DNA of 64,000 nt, taken from the NCBI RefSeq assembly GCF_031082405.1, contig NZ_JAVHJU010000007.1, forward strand, positions 358,846 through 422,845, written 5' to 3'. Of this stretch, positions 25,831 to 33,467 are shown in pieces. The notes under the pieces were generated by a model. That model was not told the DNA's origin, searched no databases, and saw nothing but the letters and a program-made list of their open reading frames with translations. A program made the position numbers and the translations under genes. Source of the DNA: Amycolatopsis sp. A133. GTDB lineage: Bacteria > Actinomycetota > Actinomycetes > Mycobacteriales > Pseudonocardiaceae. Position 1 is the stretch's first letter, and every line of letters starts with the position of its first letter.

Positions 25831-26769
25831 TCACTTGAGCCAGCTGGTGGCGAACGCCCGCGCGGGGTTCGCCACCAGCATGGCCGTGACGACGTCGCCG
25901 CCGAGCACCTTCGTCAGCCGGGGCGCGAGCGTCGTGAGCAGGTACGGCACGCCGACCTCGCGCCGGGCCGTGGCGGTGGTCGTGTCGCCGCCCAGCAGCA
26001 GCTGAGCGCCGTGCCCGGCTTCGACGAGGGCTTCGAGGCAGTCCGGGAGCCGCCAGTCCGTCGCGTGGTTCGCGCGGGACGGCCCGTCGAAGGCCAGGAA
26101 GACGCCGGTTCCGGCGAGCTCGCGGTGGATCCGCGGGTCCGGGTTCCGGTTCAGGTGCCCGAGGATCACCCGATCGGGGGAAACTCCGAGGGTGCCGCAC
26201 AGCAGCTCCGCGATCTCCGGCCCCGCGGTGCCCAGCTCGAGGTGGACCGCGATCGGCGCCCCGGTCTCCTCGTGCGCCACCGCAGCGGCGGTCAGGGTCG
26301 TGCGGGCGTGGGCGTCGATCCCGTGGAACCCGCCGGCGACCTTGATCAGCCCGGCCCGCTGCTGCCGGGTCCGCAGGTCTTCGGGCAGATCGGCCGGCCC
26401 GGTGCCGTCGACCAGGTCGTCGACGAAGACCCGGACGAGGTCGTCGACGACCGCTTCGAGCACCGACGGCGAGTAGTGCCCGGCCCGGTGCAGCCCGGTG
26501 GCCGCGACGACGTGCACCCCGAGCTGACGGGAGACCTGGGCGAGCTCCCGGGTCCGGCGCCCGAGGCCGTACGGCGTCCACTGCACCACCGCGCCACCGC
26601 CGGCCCCCTTGAACTCGATGAGCTGCCGCAACGCCGCGATCGGGTCGTCGAGCTCTTCGCCCGGCAGCAGCTTCGAAGCGAAGAAGAGGTGGTCGTGCGA
26701 GTCGGTCACGCCCAGTTCGGCGGGATCGATGTCGCCCAGCAGCGTGCGCACCTTCGGTTCCCCGGTCAC
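25831..26769 (-). CDS. Phosphotriesterase-family amidohydrolase/lactonase
   Basis: A 312-aa TIM-barrel metal hydrolase. His25 and His27 in DSHDH are the first metal ligands. The carbamylated-Lys position reads LIKVAGGF. Later ligands lie in IAVHLELG, ILGHLNRNPD and LLLGGDTTT. PTE-family members hydrolyse lactones or phosphotriesters; the substrate is unknown. GTG 26769 is 7 nt from a TACACT box. The divergent CGNR regulator and the palindrome between them suggest ligand-controlled expression. Confidence 0.8.
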   Translation of the reverse strand: MTGEPKVRTLLGDIDPAELGVTDSHDHLFFASKLLPGEELDDPIAALRQLIEFKGAGGGAVVQWTPYGLGRRTRELAQVSRQLGVHVVAATGLHRAGHYSPSVLEAVVDDLVRVFVDDLVDGTGPADLPEDLRTRQQRAGLIKVAGGFHGIDAHARTTLTAAAVAHEETGAPIAVHLELGTAGPEIAELLCGTLGVSPDRVILGHLNRNPDPRIHRELAGTGVFLAFDGPSRANHATDWRLPDCLEALVEAGHGAQLLLGGDTTTATARREVGVPYLLTTLAPRLTKVLGGDVVTAMLVANPARAFATSWLK

Positions 26770-26779
26770 GCCGACGAGT

Positions 26780-26798
26780 GTAACGACTCAACCGTTAC
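26780..26798. promoter_or_regulatory. Inverted repeat in divergent promoter of the PTE-like and CGNR genes
   Basis: GTAACG (26780-26785) and CGTTAC (26793-26798) flank 7 bp. The arms overlap both -10 candidates, TACACT on the minus strand (26782-26777) and TACGAT on the plus strand (26797-26802). One bound dimer could therefore repress both genes. Confidence 0.6.
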
Positions 26799-26807
26799 GA
26801 TGGCGAG

Positions 26808-27353
26808 GTGTCCGAAGACTTCCGCCTCGACATGGGCGCACCTTGGCTGAACCTGCTCGCCACCCGCGGCCGCCACTTCGGCAGCCAGCCGGTCGAGCGG
26901 CTCCCGGCCGCGGACCGGCTGCGTGACTGGCTGGCCCGCGCGGAGCTGACCCCGCTCGCACCGGTCACCGGCTTCGACTTGACCACCGCCCACGAACTCC
27001 GCGAGACACTGCGGCCCCTCGCGCTGGGCGCGGTCGACGGCCTCGCGCCCCGGGCGGAGCAGGTGCGGGCCCTCACGGCGTTCCTCGAGCCGGAGCCGGT
27101 GCACCTGGCCGCGCTCGACCGGCTGCACCGGAGCGCCCCGCCGACCGCGGCCGCCGCCTTCGCCCGGCTGGCGCACCAAGCCGCCGACTGGCTCACCGGG
27201 CCGCTGCGGCACGACCTGCGGGCCTGCCCCGAGCAGGACTGCCGCGGCGTCTTCGCCGACCCGGGCGGCCGGCGGCGCTGGTGTCCCTCCCCCGCCTGCG
27301 CCAGCCGCGGCCGGGTCCGCGCGCTCAGGGAGCGGCGGCGCGCGGAATCATGA
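26808..27353 (+). CDS. CGNR zinc-finger (ABATE-type) regulator
   Basis: A 181-aa protein. An ABATE-like N-terminal domain (about residues 5-130) precedes a CGNR zinc finger (about 138-175). The finger reads RACPEQDCRGVFADPGGRRR then WCPSPACASRGRVRALRERR, with four Cys for zinc. The motif that names the family is here CASR in place of CGNR. It is the probable regulator of the divergent PTE-like gene and of itself. The start is GTG 26808, leaderless by the TACGAT box. Confidence 0.85.
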   Translation: MSEDFRLDMGAPWLNLLATRGRHFGSQPVERLPAADRLRDWLARAELTPLAPVTGFDLTTAHELRETLRPLALGAVDGLAPRAEQVRALTAFLEPEPVHLAALDRLHRSAPPTAAAAFARLAHQAADWLTGPLRHDLRACPEQDCRGVFADPGGRRRWCPSPACASRGRVRALRERRRAES

Positions 27354-27409
27354 GGGCGGCCGCAGCGGGAAACGGCTGGTCGCGGGCAGCCGGGCCGCAC
27401 CTCGCGGCG

Positions 27410-28243
27410 TCACGACGGCCAGAGGAGCCGGCGCATCGGCACCGCACCCCGCGCCCGCTTCCGCCACTCCCGCGGATAGCCGAGCGAAACCTCTTCGAAG
27501 CGGACGCCGTCGGCCTCGGTGCTGCGTGGGATGTGCAGGTGGCCGTAGACCGCGATCTCCGCGCGGTAGCGGATGTGCCAGTCCTCGGTCTTCGTGGTGC
27601 CGCACCAGAGCGCGAACTCCGGCCAGTACAGCGGCGCCGTCGGGTGGCGGTGCAGCGGCCAGTGCGACATCAGGATCGTGCCGTGGTCCTCGGGGATCGC
27701 GTCGAGGCGCTCGGTGCTGATCTTCAGCCGGTCCGCGCACCACGCCTGGCGGCTCGGGTACGGGTCCGGGTGCAGGAAGTACTCGTCCGTGCACACCACC
27801 CCGGCCTCCCGGGCCTGGCGCAGGGCCTCCTCCAGGGACTTGCCCGCCGCTTCCGGGGTCCGCCAGCTGTAGTCGTAGAGCAGGAACAGCGGCGCGATCG
27901 TCAGGGGCCGCGAGCCGTGCCGCCAGACCGGGAACTCGTCCTCCGGCGTCAGCACGCCGATTTCGCGGCACTGTTCGACGAGGTACTCGTACCGGGCCTG
28001 GCCCCGCAGCTGGCAGTCGTCGTTCTTCGTCGTCCACAGCTCGTGGTTGCCCGGCACCCAGACGACCTTCGCGAAGCGGCTGCGCAGGGTCTTCAGCGTC
28101 CCGATGGTGGCTTCGGCCAGCTCGGCGACGTCGCCGGCGACGAGCAGCCAGTCTTCGGGGGTTTCCGGGACGACCGAGTCGAGGATCGGGCCGTTGCCCT
28201 CGTGGGTCACGTGGAGGTCGCTGGTGGCGAAGAGGTGCGGCAC
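27410..28243 (-). CDS. Calcineurin-like metallophosphoesterase
   Basis: A 277-aa enzyme with all the dinuclear metal motifs: SDLHVTHEG, LLVAGDVAE, VPGNHEL, MSHWPLH and YGHLHI. Members hydrolyse phosphomono- or diesters; the substrate is not predictable here. GTG 28243 has GGAGG only two bases upstream, an unusually tight spacing. It overlaps the stop of the upstream regulator gene by 37 bp, which suggests translational coupling. Confidence 0.87.
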   Translation of the reverse strand: MPHLFATSDLHVTHEGNGPILDSVVPETPEDWLLVAGDVAELAEATIGTLKTLRSRFAKVVWVPGNHELWTTKNDDCQLRGQARYEYLVEQCREIGVLTPEDEFPVWRHGSRPLTIAPLFLLYDYSWRTPEAAGKSLEEALRQAREAGVVCTDEYFLHPDPYPSRQAWCADRLKISTERLDAIPEDHGTILMSHWPLHRHPTAPLYWPEFALWCGTTKTEDWHIRYRAEIAVYGHLHIPRSTEADGVRFEEVSLGYPREWRKRARGAVPMRRLLWPS

Positions 28244-29196
28244 CCCTCCACCGTAACCACCGCGGCCGGGGTCGCTGCGCAAAACCTGCGGATCGCTTCG
28301 CGCTGGGCCGGGCTCAGGCGGTCCGGTCGCGCCGTGACGGAGATCGGCCCGGCTCCGGTGCCGGACAGTTCCAGGGGGTCGGCGACGGCCGGTCGGCTCC
28401 GGATCACGTCGAGGGCGGCCGCCGCCCGCCGCGAAGGCCAGCCGAGGGCGGTGGCCAGCTCGTGCACGGTGATCGGCCGGCCGGCGTGCACCAGGGCGGC
28501 GAGCACGGTCAGGGCGTCGTTCCCGGCGGCCCCGGCCAGGGTGCTGCCGCCCATCTGCTCGCTGAGCTGCCCGAAGAACCGGCCCATGCTCGCGAGCCGG
28601 GTGCCGGCGGTCGTGTCCGGCCCGAAGATGCCGATGCCCCGCTGCGCGACGGCCGCGACCCGGCCGTGGGCGCCGGTGTCGGCCTGCCACGCCCGCAGCC
28701 AGACGTCGTCGTCGATCGTGTAGCGCTCGCGGCGCCCGTTCGGGTCCGGCCGGCGCCCGACCAGTTCCATGGCTTCGAGGGCGCCGATGGACTTCGACAC
28801 CGACGCCGGGCTGACCTGCAGCAGCGCCACGAGGTCGGCCGCGGTCAGCCCGGCGGCGTCGGCGGTGAGCAGGCAGACGAACACCCGGGCGGTCATCCGG
28901 GGCAGGCCGGTCGCGGCGAGCAGGGCCGCGAACTCGTCGACGAACCCGCGCACCACGCCGGTGGGCTGCTCGGGCGGCCTCGCCGGCCGGCGCCGGCGAG
29001 TGCGGTGGACGGCGGCCTCCTGCGCACGGCCGGGCCGGTACTCGCCCGATGTGCTGTTGCGGGCCACCTCCCGGCTGATCGTGGACGTCGGGCGGCCGAG
29101 CCGCCGTCCGATCTCGGCGTACCCGAGCCCGTCGGCGAGCCAGCCGGCGATGCGGCGGCGGTCGTCGAGCGTCAGTCTGCCACCGGGTGCGTTCAT
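28207..29196 (-). CDS. Two-HTH regulator: IS30-type HTH_38 plus MarR-like domains
   Basis: A 329-aa DNA-binding protein. Residues about 5-47 match the HTH_38 domain seen in IS30 transposases (RRRIAGWLADGLGYAEIGRR then LGRPTSTISREVARN). A basic linker follows, then a MarR/GbsR-like winged helix at about 75-165 (DLVALLQVSPASVSKSIGAL). A third helical segment near 265 (ELATALGWPSRRAAAALDVI) may be another HTH. There is no DDE catalytic domain, so it is a regulator and not a transposase. ATG 29196 follows GGAG. It faces a palindrome and the divergent 90-aa/serine-hydrolase operon. Confidence 0.8.
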   Translation of the reverse strand: MNAPGGRLTLDDRRRIAGWLADGLGYAEIGRRLGRPTSTISREVARNSTSGEYRPGRAQEAAVHRTRRRRPARPPEQPTGVVRGFVDEFAALLAATGLPRMTARVFVCLLTADAAGLTAADLVALLQVSPASVSKSIGALEAMELVGRRPDPNGRRERYTIDDDVWLRAWQADTGAHGRVAAVAQRGIGIFGPDTTAGTRLASMGRFFGQLSEQMGGSTLAGAAGNDALTVLAALVHAGRPITVHELATALGWPSRRAAAALDVIRSRPAVADPLELSGTGAGPISVTARPDRLSPAQREAIRRFCAATPAAVVTVEGCRTSSPPATST

Positions 29197-29208
29197 CGAC
29201 ACTCCAAT

Positions 29209-29223
29209 GCAACGGCTCGTTGC
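29209..29223. promoter_or_regulatory. Operator-like palindrome GCAACG-N3-CGTTGC
   Basis: A perfect 6-bp dyad around GCT lies just upstream of the regulator. CGCAACG half-sites recur near 29303-29309, next to the -10 (TAGCTT, 29309-29314) of the divergent gene. This arrangement fits control of both directions by the regulator. Confidence 0.55.
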
Positions 29224-29320
29224 GTTCACTATCAGAATCGACGCAATGATTTGCCAGTTTACCAGGCAATATGCACACGGATTGGTTGAGAGCGCTGAAA
29301 ACGCAACGTAGCTTTTCGAC

Positions 29321-29593
29321 ATGAGCAAAGAGAAGACGCACGTGCTGGCCATGTCGGCCGTGACGGACGAGAACCGGTTCTGGAACGGGTTGAAGAAGGC
29401 CCACGCCCAGCTGCCCCCGGGCGCCGCGTGGACGCTGGCGGTCGCGAGCAAGGACGGCACGAGAGCGGTCAACGTCATCGCCCACGACTCCGTCGAAGGG
29501 GTCCGGGACTTCTTCGAGACCCACGCCGGCGCACACGCCACCACGGAATACTTCGAAGCGGACGCCGCCAACGCGGTCGGGCTCCCCCGATGA
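29321..29593 (+). CDS. Hypothetical 90-aa protein
   Basis: A compact alpha/beta protein (MSKEKTHVLAMSAVTDENRF, WTLAVASKDGTRAVNVIAHD, VRDFFETHAGAHATTEYFEA). The pattern resembles small dimeric ferredoxin-like (dimeric alpha-beta barrel) proteins, but no family was identified. ATG 29321 lies 6 nt after TAGCTT with no Shine-Dalgarno, so it is probably leaderless. Its stop overlaps the next ATG (ATGA). Confidence 0.65.
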   Translation: MSKEKTHVLAMSAVTDENRFWNGLKKAHAQLPPGAAWTLAVASKDGTRAVNVIAHDSVEGVRDFFETHAGAHATTEYFEADAANAVGLPR

Positions 29594-30963
29594 CGCTCCA
29601 GGACCGGATCTCGGCTCTGCTGGCGGAGTACGGCATCCCAAGCGCCGCGATCGGCGTGCTCCGCGACGGCGAGATCACCGAGTTCGCCGTCGGCGTCAAG
29701 AACGTCGAAACCGCCGAACCGGCGACGCCGGACACCGTCTACCAGTGCGGCTCCATGACGAAGACGTGGACCGCCCTGACTTTCCTGCAGCTGGTCGACG
29801 AGGGCCGGGCCGACCTGGACGAGCCGATCCGGACTTACCTGCCGGAGTTCTCCGTGGCCGATCCGGAGACGACCAACGCAGTGACGGCCCGCCACCTGCT
29901 CGACCACACCAACGGCATCGAAGAATCCTTCGGCGACCCCGGCGAAGACGACGACGTCCACGAGCGCATGGTCGGGAACATCGCCGGCGCGCCGCAGGTC
30001 TTCCCGCTGGGCCACACCCACGGCTACAGCGCGGCGCTGGGGTACGCGATCCTCGCGCGGATCGCGGAGGTCCTGGACGGCAAGCGCTGGGACGACGTGC
30101 TGCGGGACCGGCTCTTCACTCCCCTGGGCCTGACCGGCACGAACAGCCGCCGCGAGCAGGTGGACCCGACCCGGGCCGCGACCGGCCACCTGCTCCGGTC
30201 CTTCGCCGAGGGCCCCATCGTCACGCCGATCGACCACCTGCCGAGGGCGTTCGGCGCCGGCGGGGGCATCACGTCGACGACCCGCGACGTGCTCACGCTG
30301 GCGCAGGTGCTGCTCCGCGCGGGTCTCGCGCCGGACGGCAGGCGGATCGTGTCGGCCCGGAGCGTCCGGGAGATGATGCGGTCCCGCGTGCCGGTCCCGG
30401 ATCCGTACATGTTCGGGCCGGAGTGGGCGCTCGGCCTGATCGTTTGCGACTGGCCCGGCGAAACCGGGTACGCCACCGACGGCAGCACGATCGGCCAGAA
30501 CGCCCGGCTGCGGATCCTCCCGGACTCGGACACCGCCGTCGCCGTGCTGACGAACGGCGGCCCGCGGGAAAGCTTCGCGCGCAAGGTGTTCCGCGAGATC
30601 CTGGGCACCGCCCCGGAGCTGCCGAAGCCGGACCCCGCACTGAAGCTCGACCTGCCGAGGTACGAGGGCGTGTACGAGCGTCCCGGCGCGCGGTACGAGG
30701 TGACCGCCGACGGCGGAGCTCTGCACCTGACGCTGGACCTCGATCCGATGCAGGCGCAGGTCCTGGGAAAACCGCCCCGGCTGCGGTACGAGCTGCTGCC
30801 GGTCAGTCCGACGCACTTCCTGATGCCGTCGGCAGATCCCCTCGAAGACACCCAGACGGTCGCGCTCTACGACTTCGCCGACGGGGCCGCCCGGTACCTC
30901 CACACGAACTGCCGGGTCCACCCCCGGGGCGGGAGCAGCATCAGCAACCCGGCGACGACGTAA
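29590..30963 (+). CDS. Beta-lactamase-family serine hydrolase
   Basis: A 457-aa class C beta-lactamase/esterase-like protein. The catalytic SxxK is Ser55-Met-Thr-Lys58, and the second-motif Tyr lies in HGYSAALGY. There is no signal peptide, so it is probably cytoplasmic, unlike true secreted beta-lactamases. A C-terminal lipocalin-like domain (about 345-440) is suggested by its beta-rich sequence. It is coupled by ATGA to the 90-aa gene. Its 3' end overlaps the convergent MFS gene by 97 bp. Confidence 0.85.
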   Translation: MTLQDRISALLAEYGIPSAAIGVLRDGEITEFAVGVKNVETAEPATPDTVYQCGSMTKTWTALTFLQLVDEGRADLDEPIRTYLPEFSVADPETTNAVTARHLLDHTNGIEESFGDPGEDDDVHERMVGNIAGAPQVFPLGHTHGYSAALGYAILARIAEVLDGKRWDDVLRDRLFTPLGLTGTNSRREQVDPTRAATGHLLRSFAEGPIVTPIDHLPRAFGAGGGITSTTRDVLTLAQVLLRAGLAPDGRRIVSARSVREMMRSRVPVPDPYMFGPEWALGLIVCDWPGETGYATDGSTIGQNARLRILPDSDTAVAVLTNGGPRESFARKVFREILGTAPELPKPDPALKLDLPRYEGVYERPGARYEVTADGGALHLTLDLDPMQAQVLGKPPRLRYELLPVSPTHFLMPSADPLEDTQTVALYDFADGAARYLHTNCRVHPRGGSSISNPATT

Positions 30964-32105
30964 ACCCCGGCCTGGACGTTCAGCAGCACGGCAGGCCCGG
31001 TCGTCGCGACGAGCGTGCCCGCCAGCAGCGCGCCGGCCGTCGTGCAGCCGGCCACGGCGGCGAACGTCGTGCTCAGCACCCGGCCGGCGCGCTCCGGCGG
31101 AACCGCGCTCTGGATCTCCGCGAGCGTCCCGGCGCCGACGGCCACGCCCGGAGCGCCGGCCAGGGCGAACAGCCCGACGTAGACCCCCAGCGCCGTCGTG
31201 ACCAGCCAACCGTTCCAGATCACCGCGGACAGCAGGCCGAGCGCGAGGGAGCCCCAGCCGAGCAGCGCCGCCGGTGCGGCCCGCCGCGCGACGGTGGCGA
31301 GGGCGAACCCGGCGGCCAGCCCGCCGATCGCCTGGACCCCCCGCAGCAGGCCGGCGTCGGCTTCGCTGCCGCCGAGCACGTCCAGGACGTAGACCACGAA
31401 GAGCACCAGGAACATGCCCTGCGCCAGCGAGGTGAAGACGAGCGCGAGCCCGGTGCGCCGCAGGCGCCGGTTGTGCGCCAGCTCCCGCAGTCCGTCGAGC
31501 CAGGCCCGCACCACCGGTTCCCGGGCCGGCGCCGGAGCCGGCGCGGCGACCCGGCGGAAGGGCTTGGCCAGCAGCGCCGCCGCGACCGCGAGAACGACCA
31601 GGTAGCCGGTGACGACGGGGGTGAGCCCGCCGAAGCCCAGCAGCGCACCACCGGCCCAGCCGCCGGCCAGCCGGGCGACGCTGCCGTTGACGCTCATCAG
31701 CCCGTTCGCCCCGGTGACGTCCGCGACGCCGACCAGTTCGGGGACCAGTGCGTTGCGCGCGGGTTCGAACACCGACGCGCACGCCGCCTGGGCGGCCATC
31801 ACCGCGTACACCACGGAGATCCCGGGCTGGGCCAGCAGCGGGAGCGCCACGACGGCGAGCCCGCAGCAGACGCCGAACAGCACCGCGCGGCGGTTCCACC
31901 GGTCGGCGACGACGCCGGCCACCGGGCTCAGCAGCACCGCGGGCAGCAGGCCGAGCACGATGCTCAGCGCCGTCGTCGCGGCGGAGCCGGTGCGCTGGAA
32001 GACGTAGATCGGCAACGCCACCTGCAGCATCCACTCGGCCGTCTCGCCGAAGAACGCGGCCACCCACAGCCGCGCGAACGCCGGTACCCCCAGCAACTGG
32101 TTCAT
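30867..32105 (-). CDS. MFS transporter
   Basis: A 412-aa major facilitator with about 12 TM helices. It has the loop motif GVVADRWNRRAVL after TM2, and FEPARNALVPELVGVADVTG typical of the drug-efflux-like MFS_3 group. It is the second gene after an ArsR-like regulator, overlapping it by ATGA. Drug or metabolite export is inferred from family and regulator. Its 3' end lies inside the convergent hydrolase gene. Confidence 0.85.
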   Translation of the reverse strand: MNQLLGVPAFARLWVAAFFGETAEWMLQVALPIYVFQRTGSAATTALSIVLGLLPAVLLSPVAGVVADRWNRRAVLFGVCCGLAVVALPLLAQPGISVVYAVMAAQAACASVFEPARNALVPELVGVADVTGANGLMSVNGSVARLAGGWAGGALLGFGGLTPVVTGYLVVLAVAAALLAKPFRRVAAPAPAPAREPVVRAWLDGLRELAHNRRLRRTGLALVFTSLAQGMFLVLFVVYVLDVLGGSEADAGLLRGVQAIGGLAAGFALATVARRAAPAALLGWGSLALGLLSAVIWNGWLVTTALGVYVGLFALAGAPGVAVGAGTLAEIQSAVPPERAGRVLSTTFAAVAGCTTAGALLAGTLVATTGPAVLLNVQAGVYVVAGLLMLLPPRGWTRQFVWRYRAAPSAKS

Positions 32106-32689
32106 TCCTCCGCCATCCCCGAGTGTTCGATGCGCGGGAACGCCCGCAGGCTGACGTGCACCGGGCGCGCGTTCGCCGGGACGTCCGGCCGGATCGCGCC
32201 CACGTAGGGCCGGACCAGCGCGTCGATCGCGTCGGTCAGGCGGGTCAGCTCCTCCGGCGTGACGCGCAGCGTGTACGTCGAAAGCCCGGACGCGTCGAGC
32301 CAAGCCGGGTCCAGGTCGTCGAGGGAGTCCAGGTACCGCTGGGTCAGCTCCTGCTCGTGGCCGAGGCTCGCACCCACGACGCCCAGCTGGGCGGCCCGGC
32401 GGGCCGGGTCGTCGGCGAACCGGCCGATGTCCAGGCCGACCTGCCGGGCGCGCCAGGGGCGTTCGCGGCCGTCCTCGGCGTCGGCCCGCTCGACCAGGCC
32501 GTACTGCGCGAGCTGGCGCAGGTGCCAGCTGCAGTTGGACGCCGTCGAGCCGACGGCCTCGGCGCACTCGCTCGCCGTGCGCGGGCCGACGGCGGTGAGG
32601 TGGTTGAGCAGCGCCGACCGCAGCGGGTGCGCCAGCGCACGCAGCAGCTCGACGTCTTCGATCCGCTTGCGCGGCGGCAGCCCGGCCAT
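32102..32689 (-). CDS. ArsR-like winged-helix regulator
   Basis: A 195-aa protein. The N-terminal ArsR-type winged helix covers about residues 10-80 (LLRALAHPLRSALLNHLTAV, TASECAEAVGSTASNCSWHL). The C-terminal roughly 110-residue domain is of the kind found in one-component repressors of MFS genes. It has no CxC metal site, so it is not a classical metal sensor. The upstream DNA carries TTTCGAAAG-like symmetry near 32713-32721. It is translationally coupled to the MFS gene. Confidence 0.83.
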   Translation of the reverse strand: MAGLPPRKRIEDVELLRALAHPLRSALLNHLTAVGPRTASECAEAVGSTASNCSWHLRQLAQYGLVERADAEDGRERPWRARQVGLDIGRFADDPARRAAQLGVVGASLGHEQELTQRYLDSLDDLDPAWLDASGLSTYTLRVTPEELTRLTDAIDALVRPYVGAIRPDVPANARPVHVSLRAFPRIEHSGMAEE

Positions 32690-32783
32690 CGGTTGTCCAA
32701 TCTGAAAGGATCATTTCGAAAGTTCTCCTTCATAGTTGGTACCGCCGGTGGCTTTGTCAAACGGCTCGCCTATCGTTGTCGGT

Positions 32784-32810
32784 GCAGTGACTGCACGAAG
32801 CAGTGACTGC
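32784..32810. promoter_or_regulatory. Direct-repeat operator candidate upstream of the MarR gene
   Basis: GCAGTGACTGC occurs at 32784-32794 and again at 32800-32810, a 16-bp period. Each copy is itself nearly palindromic. It lies 26 bp before the proposed MarR start. Confidence 0.5.
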
Positions 32811-32835
32811 GTCGTGACCCGACCTTGGATGGACG

Positions 32836-33312
32836 TTGCCCGACCAGCGCGAACTCGCCACCGCCGCCGCTCTCGCCCTCCCCCGCTTCGTGGGTTCGAC
32901 CGCGCTGTTCCACGCGGCGGTCGCCGAGCGGATGGCCGTCACCCCGACCGAGCTGCACTGCCTGCACCTGCTCCACGGCGGTGTCAGCGACTCCCCGACG
33001 GAGCTCGCCCGGCTGCTCGGGATGAGCACGGGCGCGTTCACCCGGCTGCTCGACCGGATGGAACGGCACCGCCTCGCCGAGCGCGCCCCCGATCCCGCGG
33101 ACCGCCGCCGGCTCGTCGTCCGGCCGCTGCCCGACCGGATGGCCGAGCTCGCGGAGCTGTACGCGCCGATGGCCCGGTTCGTCGGCGAACGCCTCGCCCG
33201 CTTCGACCGCCGTCAGCTGACGGCGTTGCTGGAGTTCCTCACCGACGGCACCGCGGCGGCCGAACGGTCGACCGCCGGGCTGCCGGATGTGACCCAGGCC
33301 ATAACGAGTTGA
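32836..33312 (+). CDS. MarR-family regulator
   Basis: A 158-aa winged-helix protein. The core (MAVTPTELHCLHLLHGG, SPTELARLLGMSTGAFTRLLDRM, DPADRRRLVVRPL) is a standard MarR recognition helix and wing. The only workable start appears to be TTG 32836, preceded by GGATGG; this is uncertain. The downstream ABC-F gene probably lies in its regulon. Confidence 0.8.
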   Translation: MPDQRELATAAALALPRFVGSTALFHAAVAERMAVTPTELHCLHLLHGGVSDSPTELARLLGMSTGAFTRLLDRMERHRLAERAPDPADRRRLVVRPLPDRMAELAELYAPMARFVGERLARFDRRQLTALLEFLTDGTAAAERSTAGLPDVTQAITS

Positions 33313-33338
33313 CTAACTCTACAGTTGTTGCGTTAACC
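33309..33338 (+). promoter_or_regulatory. Candidate promoter and leader of the ABC-F gene
   Basis: TTGACT (33309-33314) and TTAACC (33333-33338) are spaced 18 bp. The implied 5' leader of about 120 nt precedes ATG 33468 and contains a short frame ATG AGG AAC TGA (33349-33360). Antibiotic-responsive ABC-F genes often have regulatory leaders, but no clear attenuator fold was seen. Confidence 0.4.
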
Positions 33339-33467
33339 TGGTTCCACTATGAGGAACTGAACCGCGCCCGTCCCGCTTGAGGCGGCACCCGGTCGAGCCG
33401 ACGCTCCCGCGTGCCACGACGCCCGGCAGGACATCCGCTTTCTTCCCCCAGGGTTCGGTGATCGCCC

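Noticed and set aside
28207..29196. IS30 transposase
   Set aside because: The IS30-type HTH is present but there is no DDE domain and no terminal inverted repeats. Winged-helix domains replace it.
28207..32067. A 1286-codon open frame on the minus strand across several genes
   Set aside because: Only its last 329 codons (from ATG 29196) encode a recognisable regulator. The rest is antisense or out of frame to the serine hydrolase and MFS genes.
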